Origin: Lysobacteraceae bacterium
GTDB taxonomy: Bacteria; Pseudomonadota; Gammaproteobacteria; Xanthomonadales; Xanthomonadaceae
Assembly (NCBI GenBank): GCA_030681035.1
Contig: JAUXUI010000010.1
Location: 1-64,000 of the forward strand
Length of the DNA: 64,000 nt
Reading direction: 5' to 3'
Shown here: one piece after another, positions 47,579 to 56,349 of the stretch
How the letters are laid out: every line of letters begins with the position of its first letter
Numbering within the stretch: position 1 is the first letter of the stretch
Position numbers and translations under genes: made by a program
Notes under the pieces: model-generated
Database searches by the model: none
What the model saw: the letters and a program-made list of their open reading frames with translations, nothing else
Told to the model about the DNA's origin: nothing

Positions 47579-48627
47579 ACCGCCCCACTGCACGTACATC
47601 ATTGGCACCTGCTGCGCCGGTCATCGTTGCTGATCGTCTTGGCCGCAACTTGCGCGATCTGCGTGTTTCGGTGATCGAAACCTGCAATTATCGTTGTCCA
47701 TATTGCATGCCCGCTGATCGCACCCCGGAGTGGACCGAGAATGACCATGCCAACAGCAGCAAGCGCCTGGGTTTTGCTGAAATCGAAACGCTGGTACGCA
47801 GCTTTGTGTACTTGGGTGTGAGCAAAGTGCGGCTAACCGGTGGCGAGCCGTTGCTTCGCCGCGGTCTACCCGATCTGATTGCACAACTGGCCGCTATCGA
47901 CGGCATCGAGGATCTGGCGCTGACTACCAACGGCAGCCTGCTGGCAAGGCACGCCAATGCACTTGCCGATGCCGGCCTGCATCGGCTGACGGTGAGTCTG
48001 GACACCCTGGATACACAGCGTTTTGCGCAGCTCTCCGGCGGCCGTGGCCGGCTCGATGACGTGCTCGCCGGCATTGCTGCGGCGGAGCAGGCGGGGTTTA
48101 CCGCAATCAAGATCAATTGCGTGGTGCAACGCGGCATCAATGATGCCGACGTGTTGCCCTTGCTTGAACATTTTCGTGGCAGCGCACATGTGGTGCGTTT
48201 TATCGAATACATGGACGTGGGCACCTGCAATCGCTGGCAACGCGATCAAGTGGTGCCATCGGCGCAACTGCGCGATCGGATTCACCAGCGTTGGCCATTG
48301 CGCGCGCTGCAACCGAATTATCGTGGCGAGGTGGCATCCCGCTACGCCTATGCCGATGGTGGCGGTGAAGTGGGCTTCGTCAGCTCGGTGAGCGAGCCAT
48401 TTTGTGGCGATTGCCATCGCGCACGCTTGGGCGCCGATGGCCAGCTTTACACGTGTTTGTTTGCTGCCACCGGCACGCCGCTGCGCGAATACATCAATCA
48501 CGGTGAAGTAGCGTTGCAGCAGCGGATTGTCGAAACCTGGGTGGGCCGTGGTGATCGCTACAGCGAGCTGCGCGGTAATGCACCTGAAGCCGGTAGACGC
48601 ATTGAGATGTTCATGGTGGGTGGTTGA
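47575..48627 (+). CDS. moaA: GTP 3',8-cyclase
   Basis: A 350-residue radical-SAM enzyme starting molybdopterin synthesis. The N-terminal 4Fe-4S motif is [10 protein letters not shown]; the C-terminal cluster ligands lie in [39 protein letters not shown] and [11 protein letters not shown] are further SAM-site motifs. The C-terminal double-Gly end of the family is partly kept as MVGG. The only credible start is TTG 47575, overlapping the MBL gene stop, which may limit translation. Confidence 0.96.
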   Translation: MNRPTARTSLAPAAPVIVADRLGRNLRDLRVSVIETCNYRCPYCMPADRTPEWTENDHANSSKRLGFAEIETLVRSFVYLGVSKVRLTGGEPLLRRGLPDLIAQLAAIDGIEDLALTTNGSLLARHANALADAGLHRLTVSLDTLDTQRFAQLSGGRGRLDDVLAGIAAAEQAGFTAIKINCVVQRGINDADVLPLLEHFRGSAHVVRFIEYMDVGTCNRWQRDQVVPSAQLRDRIHQRWPLRALQPNYRGEVASRYAYADGGGEVGFVSSVSEPFCGDCHRARLGADGQLYTCLFAATGTPLREYINHGEVALQQRIVETWVGRGDRYSELRGNAPEAGRRIEMFMVGG

Positions 48628-49127
48628 TGGCAACGCGCAAACGCGAGACGCTTTCGCACATCGATGCTTTGGGTCAGCCAGCGATGGTTGATATTTCCGG
48701 CAAAACCGCCAGTGTGCGCGAGGCGTTGGCAGAATGCCGCGTGCGCTTTCCCGCAGCCACTGCTGCCAGCCTGCGCGAGCAGGGCATGTGTACCGCGAAG
48801 GGGCCGGTGATTGCCACCGCCATCATCGCCGGCACCCAGGCGGTCAAGCAGACTTCGGCGTTGATCCCGTTTTGCCACCCGCTGCCTATCGACGGCTGTC
48901 GCTTTGAATTGCTCTGGGCCAGTGCCAACGTGCTGAATATCACGTGCATGGTGCGTACCACGCATCGCACCGGGGTTGAGATGGAAGCGTTGACTGGTGC
49001 CACGGTGGCGGCGTTGACGGTCTATGACATGTGCAAGGCGTTGTCGCACCGCATTGTGCTGGGGCCAGCACGGTTGCTGGCGAAAAGCGGCGGCAAACAT
49101 GATTTTGGCAAGGAAAAGCTGCGATGA
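48627..49127 (+). CDS. moaC: Cyclic pyranopterin monophosphate synthase
   Basis: A 166-residue protein. [51 protein letters not shown] and [20 protein letters not shown] are the family motifs. It completes the conversion of MoaA's product to cPMP. The ATG shares a base with the moaA stop; moaD overlaps its end by ATGA. Confidence 0.97.
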   Translation: MATRKRETLSHIDALGQPAMVDISGKTASVREALAECRVRFPAATAASLREQGMCTAKGPVIATAIIAGTQAVKQTSALIPFCHPLPIDGCRFELLWASANVLNITCMVRTTHRTGVEMEALTGATVAALTVYDMCKALSHRIVLGPARLLAKSGGKHDFGKEKLR

Positions 49128-49366
49128 AAGTGGTTGTTCACTACTTTGCCAGTCTGCGTGATCGGGCCGGTTGCAGCAGCGAGGATGTCGAGATGGCCGA
49201 TGGTGCATCCTTGTCGGCGGTATACGCCCAGTGCAGCACACGGCATGGCTTTGATTTTCCGCAAGCGCGGCTACGGGTTGCGCTCGATGATGCCTTCGTC
49301 AGCTGGGATCATGGTTTGCATGAGGGCGCGCAGGTGGTTTTTTTGCCGCCGGTATCGGGAGGTTGA
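49124..49366 (+). CDS. moaD: Molybdopterin synthase sulfur-carrier subunit
   Basis: An 80-residue ubiquitin-fold protein. It starts [14 protein letters not shown] and ends [10 protein letters not shown], with the C-terminal Gly-Gly that is adenylated and thiocarboxylated. It pairs with MoaE. The activating enzyme MoeB is not in the window. Confidence 0.95.
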   Translation: MKVVVHYFASLRDRAGCSSEDVEMADGASLSAVYAQCSTRHGFDFPQARLRVALDDAFVSWDHGLHEGAQVVFLPPVSGG

Positions 49367-49368
49367 TC

Positions 49369-49782
49369 GTGCCCTGTTTTGCCATCAGCGAATCGCCGAT
49401 CGATCCGGCATTGCTGCGTCAGGCCATGCAATCACCACAATGCGGCGCATTTGTTGCATTCGAAGGCTGGGTGCGCGACAACCATCTGGGCAAGACCGTT
49501 CAGGCCCTGGATTACCAGGTTTATCGCGAACTGGCGCTCGGCGAAGGTGAGCGGATCATGCACGAGGCTTGTGCGCGCTTCGCTATCGTCGATGCCCGTG
49601 CAGTGCATCGCGTAGGGGCATTGGCGCTCGGTGATCTCGCGGTCTGGGTCGGCGTCAGCGCGGGCCACCGCGATGCGGCATTTTCTGCCTGCCGCTGGAT
49701 CATTGATGAAATCAAGGCACGGGTGCCGATCTGGAAGCGCGAACACTATCCGGACGGCGTCAGCGAATGGCTGCACCCCTGA
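49369..49782 (+). CDS. moaE: Molybdopterin synthase catalytic subunit
   Basis: A 137-residue protein. GAFVAFEGWVRDNHLGKTVQALDY, HRVGALALGDLAVWVGVSAGHRDAAF and EIKARVPIWKREHY (with the catalytic Lys pair) match MoaE. It inserts the dithiolene sulfurs into cPMP. GTG 49369 is chosen because GGGAGG ends 6 bases before it; a TTG at 49363 overlapping the moaD stop is less well placed. Confidence 0.95.
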   Translation: MPCFAISESPIDPALLRQAMQSPQCGAFVAFEGWVRDNHLGKTVQALDYQVYRELALGEGERIMHEACARFAIVDARAVHRVGALALGDLAVWVGVSAGHRDAAFSACRWIIDEIKARVPIWKREHYPDGVSEWLHP

Positions 49783-49813
49783 CCGGATAGCGCGTGCTTT
49801 GATCAGGCACGCA

Positions 49814-51502
49814 TCAATTGAACAAACGCAAGGGCTGCGGTTTGGCCAGTTCGGCGAGGATCCGTGAGTCGCGTCCGTAGATGTCGCGTTTGAATCCGAG
49901 CCGGCCATCGCTGTGGATGTCCACGCTCCAGTACATCAGCAATACCGTGACTGGCCGATGCAGGCTCACGTTGCGGGTCTGGTTGCTGGCAATTGCGGCA
50001 TCGATGGCAGCCCGGTTCCATTGTGCGGGATCGTCAAGCAGGCGCTCGACCAGTTCCAGTGGCCGCTCCACCCGAATGCAACCGGAGCTGAAGGCGCGTT
50101 GTTCGAGATCGAACAGTTCGGTATGCGGGGTGTCGTGCAGATACACGCTGTAGGGGTTGTCGAAACGGATCGCAACCCGCCCCAATGAATTGCCCGCTCC
50201 CGCATCCTGGCGCAAGGTCAGGCCACTGGGATTGCTCCAGTCGATCTGCTCGGCGCGCAATTCCTTGCCGTTGTGGTCGAGCACACGCAAGCGATTGGCA
50301 GCCAGATAGCCGGGGTTTTTTCGGACCTTGGGCAGGATGTCGTTGCGCAGAATCGTGGGGGGTACCGTCCACGTCGGGTTGAAGGTGATCCGGTTGATTT
50401 GCGAACGGAAGCTCGGCGTCTTGCGATAGGGTTTTCCTACCTGCACGCGTGTGCTCCATTGCGGCTGGCCATGCTGAAAATAAGTCGCCTTGTAGCCGGC
50501 GATGTCGACCAGTAAAAACTCGGCGCTGGTTTCATGCAACAACCAGCGTGCGCGTTCCAGATTGGCGCGCACCTGGTCGATACGCATCGCTACGGTTATG
50601 TTGAGTGCCGCCAGTGTGCTCTTGCCCAGCGCCCCGTCGGGGGCCAGGTATTGCTTGCGCTGGAATCGGCGCAAGGCATCTTCAAGCACCCGATCAAAGT
50701 GTGCCGAATCCGCAGCGGCTTCCATCTCCGGGTCGCCATATCCGCTCAGGCGCAGACGCTCGCGCAACGCCGGTATTCTTGGGTCGTCGTCACCCGCTTT
50801 CAGTGTTGGGCCGTCGGCGATTTGTGGCCAGCCTCCTGTGCTTTGCACTTTGCGCAGCCGGCGCAGGCCTTCACGCAATTGCTCATATAGTGGATACATC
50901 GGGCGGGCACGGTTGAACAAGGCCGCAATCTCGCCTGCATCAATCGCTGCACTCATTGCGCTTAATGCTGAGCGCACTTCGATATTGCGCGCTTGAAAGT
51001 TCCAATCACGTTCGAGCACACGGGGATCGACCTTGCCATTGAGCAAATGCGACAAGGCGGTGAGCAAGCTGCGTGTTGCCAGCAACTCAGTCGTCTGTGC
51101 AACATCGGCAGGCAGGGTTGGCTGTGCCCACGTGGCACGCAGCGTATCCAATGCGTAATCGCCAGACGACAACCCATCGTTTTCGATGTCGTCAAGCGCG
51201 GCCAGCAACGCAGCCCGCTGCGCGGGTTCGGCCCATGCGGGCCTGAATTGGCGCAGTTGATAAAAAACGGCAAGCAATCGATCCAGTTGCGAATGCTCTG
51301 CGGCCTGCGCTACGGGTTGCGCAAGTTGTTCGCGCAATTGCAGGGCAAGCCTTGGGTTTTGCGAAGGTTCCAACGGTGTGGCCGCTGCCTGTACGCCAAC
51401 GATGGCAGCAATCAGCAGCAACGCGCTGGTGGTGCGCCACGCACGCAACCGTTTTTTAACCTGAACGACTGTAACTTGCGCGTTGGTGTCGGTTGTCGGC
51501 AT
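49814..51502 (-). CDS. L,D-transpeptidase (YcbB/LdtD type)
   Basis: A 562-residue exported protein: one N-terminal membrane/signal helix (TSALLLIAAIVGVQAAA), a scaffold domain, a peptidoglycan-binding helix bundle near residues 285-320 (LRRFQRKQYLAPDGALGKSTLAALN), then the YkuD catalytic domain. The active site is HDTPHTELFDLEQRAFSSGCIRVERP, with catalytic Cys in SSGCIR. It makes 3-3 cross-links or anchors lipoproteins in the cell wall. ATG 51502 gives the short basic N-terminus. It diverges from a second L,D-transpeptidase gene only 30 bases away. Confidence 0.94.
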   Translation of the reverse strand: MPTTDTNAQVTVVQVKKRLRAWRTTSALLLIAAIVGVQAAATPLEPSQNPRLALQLREQLAQPVAQAAEHSQLDRLLAVFYQLRQFRPAWAEPAQRAALLAALDDIENDGLSSGDYALDTLRATWAQPTLPADVAQTTELLATRSLLTALSHLLNGKVDPRVLERDWNFQARNIEVRSALSAMSAAIDAGEIAALFNRARPMYPLYEQLREGLRRLRKVQSTGGWPQIADGPTLKAGDDDPRIPALRERLRLSGYGDPEMEAAADSAHFDRVLEDALRRFQRKQYLAPDGALGKSTLAALNITVAMRIDQVRANLERARWLLHETSAEFLLVDIAGYKATYFQHGQPQWSTRVQVGKPYRKTPSFRSQINRITFNPTWTVPPTILRNDILPKVRKNPGYLAANRLRVLDHNGKELRAEQIDWSNPSGLTLRQDAGAGNSLGRVAIRFDNPYSVYLHDTPHTELFDLEQRAFSSGCIRVERPLELVERLLDDPAQWNRAAIDAAIASNQTRNVSLHRPVTVLLMYWSVDIHSDGRLGFKRDIYGRDSRILAELAKPQPLRLFN

Positions 51503-51532
51503 TATCTGTACGCTCCGTATTGTCTGGGGATC

Positions 51533-52231
51533 ATGCCATTGCATCCGCCGTACCGATCACTATTGCTGCTGACGATTTTCGCCTGCGCTAGCGGCAGGGC
51601 TTCGCCGCCGGCCGACCCACTGCTTTCCGCAACGCCGATAGCCGCCAGAGCTGCGGTAACGCTGGCATTGCAAGCGATGCGCTGCGCTGTGAGCAGCGGT
51701 GTACCAGCTCCGAATCGACTGGCCGTGATTGATTATTCAAAACCCTCCACTGAGAAACGCTTGTGGGTATTTGATCTTGCCGCGAACTCTCTTTTGTATG
51801 CAGAACGGGTTGCGCACGGTCGCAATTCGGGTGAAACCCTTGCTGCAACGTTTTCCAATGATACGGGCAGCTATGCGTCGAGCCTGGGTTTGTTTCGCAC
51901 GCGCGATGTTTACTTTGGCCGCAACGGGTATTCGCTGCGGATGCAGGGCCTTGAGCCGGGCTTCAATGACAACGCCATGAGTCGCGCCATCGTGATTCAC
52001 GGCGCCGACTACGTCAGCGAGGCATTCGTGCGCAAAGTCGGACGGATCGGTCGCAGCCTGGGTTGCCCGGCGGTACGCAGAAAAGTGGCCCATGCGCTGA
52101 TAGACACGATCCAGGATGGACAGTTCGTATTTTCCTACTATCCCGACCCAACATGGTTGGCGCATTCACGTTTCGTCAATTGTGCTGGCAACGGGGTTGC
52201 ACAGAACGGCGGCTTTTCGGCCGCTCCCTGA
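51533..52231 (+). CDS. Murein L,D-transpeptidase catalytic-domain family protein
   Basis: A 232-residue exported protein with a short signal peptide (SLLLLTIFACASGRA). The domain is the second L,D-transpeptidase type (YkuD_2): VIDYSKPSTEKRLWVFDL, VAHGRNSGE, AIVIHGADYVSEAF and the catalytic GRSLGCPAVR with Cys. It probably trims or cross-links peptidoglycan. ATG 51533 begins the signal peptide. A bidirectional terminator follows directly. Confidence 0.9.
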   Translation: MPLHPPYRSLLLLTIFACASGRASPPADPLLSATPIAARAAVTLALQAMRCAVSSGVPAPNRLAVIDYSKPSTEKRLWVFDLAANSLLYAERVAHGRNSGETLAATFSNDTGSYASSLGLFRTRDVYFGRNGYSLRMQGLEPGFNDNAMSRAIVIHGADYVSEAFVRKVGRIGRSLGCPAVRRKVAHALIDTIQDGQFVFSYYPDPTWLAHSRFVNCAGNGVAQNGGFSAAP

Positions 52232-52235
52232 CAAA

Positions 52236-52262
52236 AAAGGCCGGGCTGCTATCCCGGCCTTT
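52236..52262. terminator. Bidirectional Rho-independent terminator
   Basis: A 10-bp stem AAAGGCCGGG (52236-52245) with CCCGGCCTTT (52253-52262) and 7-base loop, having an A-run before and a T-run after. It serves the convergent transpeptidase and glycine-zipper genes. Confidence 0.9.
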
Positions 52263-52284
52263 CCTCGTGATTCGGGAGCTGCGC

Positions 52285-52743
52285 TCAGCGCAGCGGCACG
52301 ATCTGGTTGTTGGTTACTCGCACGTAGTCACCGGGGGCCACGTTGGCGAGATTGCGCTGGTTGATGACAATGCGGCGACCGTCATCCATGCGTAGAAAAA
52401 CGTCATACGTTGGCGCAGATTTGACGTTCTTTTCGATCTGATGGCCCGCTACTGCGCCGCCCACAGCGCCGACCACAGTTGCAGCCTTGCGGCCGTCGCC
52501 TTTGCCGATCTGATTGCCCAACACGCCGCCGACGATACCGCCCAATACCGCGCCGCCACCACTGGCCGAGCTGTTGCCATAAACGGTTTCAATGCGTTCA
52601 ATCACACCGCAGTCATAACAACGCACATTCTGGCTTTGGCCGTTGGGGGGCGGGCCACCATAACCATAGCCACGGCCACCGCCGGTGGCGCACGCCGCAA
52701 GGCCGATACAAAGGGTGGAAACAAACAGGTTTCGCAGGTTCAT
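52285..52743 (-). CDS. Glycine-zipper 2TM domain lipoprotein
   Basis: A 152-residue lipoprotein with lipobox LAAC (FVSTLCIGLAACATGGG). A Gly-rich linker and a CYDC pair precede the glycine zipper GGGAVLGGIVGGVLGNQIGKG and AVGGAVAGHQIEK, the SlyB/Rick_17kDa-type hairpin. The final 45 residues form strands (YDVFLRMDDGRRIVINQ). Such proteins sit in the outer membrane and affect envelope integrity. ATG 52743 is the lipoprotein start. Confidence 0.88.
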   Translation of the reverse strand: MNLRNLFVSTLCIGLAACATGGGRGYGYGGPPPNGQSQNVRCYDCGVIERIETVYGNSSASGGGAVLGGIVGGVLGNQIGKGDGRKAATVVGAVGGAVAGHQIEKNVKSAPTYDVFLRMDDGRRIVINQRNLANVAPGDYVRVTNNQIVPLR

Positions 52744-52844
52744 GGTGTTACTCCGCAACGGTGGACTGTGTTCATGCTGAAGTGTAGTGGCTGAACGCAC
52801 ACCGACCGCGTTCGTTGAATGGGTGTGCTGGCGTACCGACCGGC

Positions 52845-53237
52845 TCAACGATAATCGCGATGGCAGGCGTCACAGGCGTCATCGACCCGCGTTGCTACAA
52901 GGGTCAGATCAGCGCAACTGGTAGCCATCGTGTGCAGGGCTGCCGACGTTGCTGCTTGCAGATCGGCAGCGTAACGCGAAAATGTGGCGTCCTTTGATGT
53001 CGCAAACACCGCATCGATGTCCGCGCCGAGAGTGTTGAGTCGGGCGAAATGATGGCGCACGGTTTTGGTCGAGCAACTCGGCGCCGCCAACTCAGTATTG
53101 ACACTGCGCTGGTGGTGATTGATCAACACCATCAGGCTGCGGGGCAGGGCATGGGCCTGGCGCAGCGCATTGAGCGCGGAACTGGTGCCGAGAACACCAA
53201 TCATCAATCCGATCAGCAGGGTGATGGCAAAGCGCAT
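52845..53237 (-). CDS. Small exported c-type cytochrome, cytochrome c'-like
   Basis: A 130-residue protein: N-terminal signal/anchor helix (FAITLLIGLMIGVLGTSSAL), helical body, and a single haem motif CDACH (Cys122-His126) five residues from the end. A C-terminal CxxCH on a helical bundle is the layout of cytochrome c'/b562. It may store electrons or bind small gases; its partner is unknown. No other cytochrome gene is adjacent. Confidence 0.72.
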   Translation of the reverse strand: MRFAITLLIGLMIGVLGTSSALNALRQAHALPRSLMVLINHHQRSVNTELAAPSCSTKTVRHHFARLNTLGADIDAVFATSKDATFSRYAADLQAATSAALHTMATSCADLTLVATRVDDACDACHRDYR

Positions 53238-53301
53238 GGTGTCTCCGGGACTGGAATTCCGGCGCGCATTGTCGCCGATCTTTAGCGGTTAAAATGCACG
53301 G

Positions 53302-54108
53302 ATGAACAGCATTGCGCCGAATATTGATTTATTGCAGCAACGATTTGCCAGTATTGATCGCCTCTATGGTGCGGGTGCTACTGCCGGCTTTTCTGGCCGC
53401 CATGTCTGCGTGATCGGTCTTGGCGGTGTGGGTTCCTGGGCGGTGGAAGCTCTGGCGCGCAGTGCAATCGGCGCGCTGACCCTGATCGATGCCGACGATG
53501 TTTGCGTGAGTAATACCAGCCGACAGATACAGGCGCTGGACGGCAATTTTGGCCGCGCCAAGGGTGAGGTGCTGGCGGAGCGCTGTCGTGCCATCAACCC
53601 GGCAATAACGTGTCAGGTGATACCTGCATTCCTGACGCCATCCAATCTCGGAGAGTTGCTTGATCGCGGCTACGACCTGGTACTGGATGCCTGTGACAGC
53701 TTTCGCAGCAAGGTCGAAACCATCGCCTGGTGCCGGCGCCGCAAGTTGCCATTGGTTGTAGTGGGTTCGGCCGGTGGCCGTGTTGATGCCACCCAGGTGC
53801 GGGTGCGTGATCTGAGCCGAACCGAGCACGACGCGATGTTGTCGCTGATCCGCAAGAAGCTGCGCGGCGAGTTCAATTTTCCACGCAATGCGCAGCGCTA
53901 CTTCGGGGTGTCGGCGGTGTATTCGCTGGAAAACGTGCGTTATCCGCAGGCTGATGGCACAGTCTGTGGCATCCGGCCTGCGGCGAACTCTGACGGTGGT
54001 TTTAACCTGGATTGCGGTTCTGGCCTTGGCGCTGCGACTCACGTCACCGGTGCGTTCGCGTTTGCTGCGGCTGGGCGTGCGCTTGAACTGCTGCGCCGTG
54101 CATCTTGA
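53302..54108 (+). CDS. tcdA: tRNA threonylcarbamoyladenosine dehydratase
   Basis: A 268-residue E1-like enzyme that cyclises t6A to ct6A at position 37 of tRNAs. The ATP site is VIGLGGVGSWAVEALARS, with LTLIDADDVCVSNTSRQ and LVLDACDSFRSK. The family C-terminal block LDCGSGLGAATHVTGAF is present. It is followed after 100 bases by the methyltransferase gene on the same strand. Confidence 0.94.
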   Translation: MNSIAPNIDLLQQRFASIDRLYGAGATAGFSGRHVCVIGLGGVGSWAVEALARSAIGALTLIDADDVCVSNTSRQIQALDGNFGRAKGEVLAERCRAINPAITCQVIPAFLTPSNLGELLDRGYDLVLDACDSFRSKVETIAWCRRRKLPLVVVGSAGGRVDATQVRVRDLSRTEHDAMLSLIRKKLRGEFNFPRNAQRYFGVSAVYSLENVRYPQADGTVCGIRPAANSDGGFNLDCGSGLGAATHVTGAFAFAAAGRALELLRRAS

Positions 54109-54209
54109 TGGCTTTGCGTGTGTACCGTTACTGATGGTGTTGCGGTCATCGACCACAATCCGCAGTCCGGGCAACAGTGCGGACACCAATACCTTGCGAG
54201 GATGCGACA

Positions 54210-55604
54210 ATGAACGAACTGGGCCGGGGGCGCGACGACGACAGGTCGGCTGTGGATGCGATATCCGCGTCGATCAAGGCTGGCAACGTCGCGGCAGCGA
54301 TCAGCCAGTGCCGGCAGCGGCTTGCGGTTGAGCCAATAAACGCCGCGATCTGGGGGTTGCTGGGTTCGGCACTGGCGGCTGGCGGCGAGATCAACGAGGC
54401 CGGTAAAAGCCTGGCGCGCGCGATTGCCAGCGACCCGGCCGAGCCGACCTATCACGTGCAGATGGGTGAGTTGTACGCGCGCCTGGAGCGCGCCAGCGAT
54501 GCCGCTGCGTGTTTTGAGCGGGCGCTGGCACTGGCACCCGAGCACCTGCCGGCCCTGCATGGCCGTGCCAATGCGCTGTGGGCGCAAGGCAACCTGTTGG
54601 CGGCGCGGCAAACCTACCAGCAGATACTCGCGTTACGTGGCGATGATGCCTTTGCCGAGCGCAATCTTCGGCTGATCAATGGCCGTCTGGTCGAGCGTTG
54701 GCATTTTCCGATGGTCAGTGATGGCCCGCGCAATACGCAGTACGAACAGGCTCTGTGCGCGGCGATCACACCCGATTCAGTGGTGCTGGATATCGGTGCC
54801 GGCACTGGCCTGCTGTCGATGATGGCAGCGCGCGCCGGTGCGCGCCACGTGATTGCCTGCGAAGGTAACCCGGCGATGGCCGAACTCGCCCGCGAAATCA
54901 TTGCCCACAATGGCCTTGCCGACAAAATCACCGTGCTTGCCAAATCGTCGTTTCAGATCGACCCGCAGGCCGATTTCCCCGCCTGCCTGCGCCCCAATCT
55001 GATCGTGGCCGAGATTTTCGACGCCACCGTGATCGGCGAGGGAGCGTTGGCAAGTTTTGCCCATGCCCGCAGCCATCTGGCGCTGGAAGGCGCACGGATC
55101 ATCCCGGCGCGGGCGCGGCTGCATGGTGTGCTGATCGAATCGGACATGCTCTGGCGCGAGGGTGCCGCCGATCATGCCAGTGGTTTCGATCTGCGCATGC
55201 TCAACCAGTACCGGCCGGATTGTGTCGGTGTAGAGGCGCACGGGTTTCAGGGTGTCGCGTTGTCCGACGACTTCGCCATCTTCGATTTTGATTTCACCGC
55301 CGATGCCGCAACCAGCCCCATGCACAACACGCTGGAAATCGAGGTCACCCGTGCCGGCGTGTGCCATGGTGTTGCCTACTGGATGCGTTTGCAGCTCGAT
55401 GATGAGCGGGTGCTGGATAATCGCCCTGATCTGGGCAATGGCGTGTCCGATGCGTATTGTGCGCACTGGCACCAGATGGTGCGCTTGCTGATACCTGCGC
55501 TTGCCGTGCAGCCCGGCATGCGTATTCGCATCCAGGCGCAGCACGACCACCATTCAGTCGCGTTGAGCGTGTTCGATCCGGCGACTGGTTTGTCCGGCTG
55601 TTGA
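54210..55604 (+). CDS. TPR protein fused to a PRMT7/PRMT9-like arginine methyltransferase
   Basis: A 464-residue protein. Residues about 47-148 form three TPRs (IWGLLGSALAAGGEINEAGK, YHVQMGELYARLERASDAA, PALHGRANALWAQGNLLAA). The rest follows PRMT order: HFPMVSDGPRNTQYEQAL before motif I (VLDIGAGTGLLSMMAARAGA), then the double-E loop VAEIFDATVIGEGAL (Glu269, Glu278) and a THW-type loop as CAHWHQMV (418-423). The double-E loop closely recalls eukaryotic PRMT7, and TPR-plus-PRMT recalls PRMT9. The expected reaction is SAM-dependent methylation of arginine in a protein; the target is unknown. No signal peptide. GAGG precedes ATG 54210. Ribosomal L11 methyltransferase is the common mis-annotation. 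Confidence 0.8.
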   Translation: MNELGRGRDDDRSAVDAISASIKAGNVAAAISQCRQRLAVEPINAAIWGLLGSALAAGGEINEAGKSLARAIASDPAEPTYHVQMGELYARLERASDAAACFERALALAPEHLPALHGRANALWAQGNLLAARQTYQQILALRGDDAFAERNLRLINGRLVERWHFPMVSDGPRNTQYEQALCAAITPDSVVLDIGAGTGLLSMMAARAGARHVIACEGNPAMAELAREIIAHNGLADKITVLAKSSFQIDPQADFPACLRPNLIVAEIFDATVIGEGALASFAHARSHLALEGARIIPARARLHGVLIESDMLWREGAADHASGFDLRMLNQYRPDCVGVEAHGFQGVALSDDFAIFDFDFTADAATSPMHNTLEIEVTRAGVCHGVAYWMRLQLDDERVLDNRPDLGNGVSDAYCAHWHQMVRLLIPALAVQPGMRIRIQAQHDHHSVALSVFDPATGLSGC

Positions 55605-55653
55605 CAACATCACAGGTGTTGCGCTTTTCAGGTGCGCAAGGTCTACTTCCGCC

Positions 55654-56313
55654 ATGAACCAGAACGAACGATACCGCAGTGCCGGTGCTGTGCTGTGCGA
55701 ACGAATGGTGCCGCCGGAAGTGGCTGCGGCGATGGCTTACCAGATCAGCCTGCAGGTGCGAAAGAGCGGCGACCAGTGTCTGGCGCCGCCGCTGATAACC
55801 AGCAAGCCGTGTTACGAAATCTACTGTTACCAGTGGCCGGTGCTGCTCACGTTTTTATGGGCGATGACGCCGAAAATCGAGGCTGTTGTGGGCCGCCCGC
55901 TGCTGCCGACGTACAGCTACTTTCGTACCTATCAGCAGGGCGATGTGTGTCGCATCCATGCCGACCGCCCGGCCTGTGAGCATTCGGTTTCGCTGACCCT
56001 GGCCTACTCGGATGACAAGCCGTGGGCGTTGGCAGTGGCCAACGATCCGGCACCGCTGGAGCAGCGCGGCACCATCCGTGGCGATGAGGATTTTGGGGCG
56101 GGCGGATACAGTGAGTTTGCGATGGCGCCCGGTGATGCCGTGGTCTATCGCGGCACCGACTACCTGCATGGGCGGCTGACACCCAATCCCAATCGCTGGT
56201 CGGCACATTTGTTTCTGCATTGGGTTGATCGTGAAGGCCCCAATCACGAGCAGGCCTTCGATGGTCGATCGGTTGTTGGAAATACCGATTTCGTATTTCC
56301 TGCAGTTGGCTGA
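55654..56313 (+). CDS. 2-oxoglutarate/Fe(II)-dependent oxygenase
   Basis: A 219-residue cytosolic protein. The Fe(II) facial triad is readable as His102-x-Asp104 in CRIHADRPACEH and His172 in GTDYLHGR, with Arg181 in NPNRWSAHLFLHW for 2-oxoglutarate. The preceding TYSYFRTYQQGD strand and FAMAPGDAVVY are typical of prolyl-4-hydroxylase-like folds. It lies 49 bases after the PRMT-like gene on the same strand, so the two likely form an operon. Hydroxylation of a peptide or amino-acid side chain is the expected chemistry; substrate unknown. Confidence 0.75.
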   Translation: MNQNERYRSAGAVLCERMVPPEVAAAMAYQISLQVRKSGDQCLAPPLITSKPCYEIYCYQWPVLLTFLWAMTPKIEAVVGRPLLPTYSYFRTYQQGDVCRIHADRPACEHSVSLTLAYSDDKPWALAVANDPAPLEQRGTIRGDEDFGAGGYSEFAMAPGDAVVYRGTDYLHGRLTPNPNRWSAHLFLHWVDREGPNHEQAFDGRSVVGNTDFVFPAVG

Positions 56314-56340
56314 CAGGCGGTGGTTGGCCGCCTGTCAGCC
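56308..56340. terminator. Hairpin between the oxygenase and the TonB receptor
   Basis: A perfect 13-bp stem (GGCTGACAGGCGG at 56308-56320 with 56328-56340) and a 7-base loop. It begins inside the oxygenase stop codon and lies 10 bases from the convergent receptor stop. No T-run follows, so it may work mainly as an RNA-end stabiliser or with Rho. Confidence 0.65.
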
Positions 56341-56349
56341 ATGCAGGGA

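Noticed and set aside
47500-47600. Molybdenum-cofactor riboswitch before moaA
   Set aside because: moaA overlaps the preceding gene, leaving no leader for a riboswitch.
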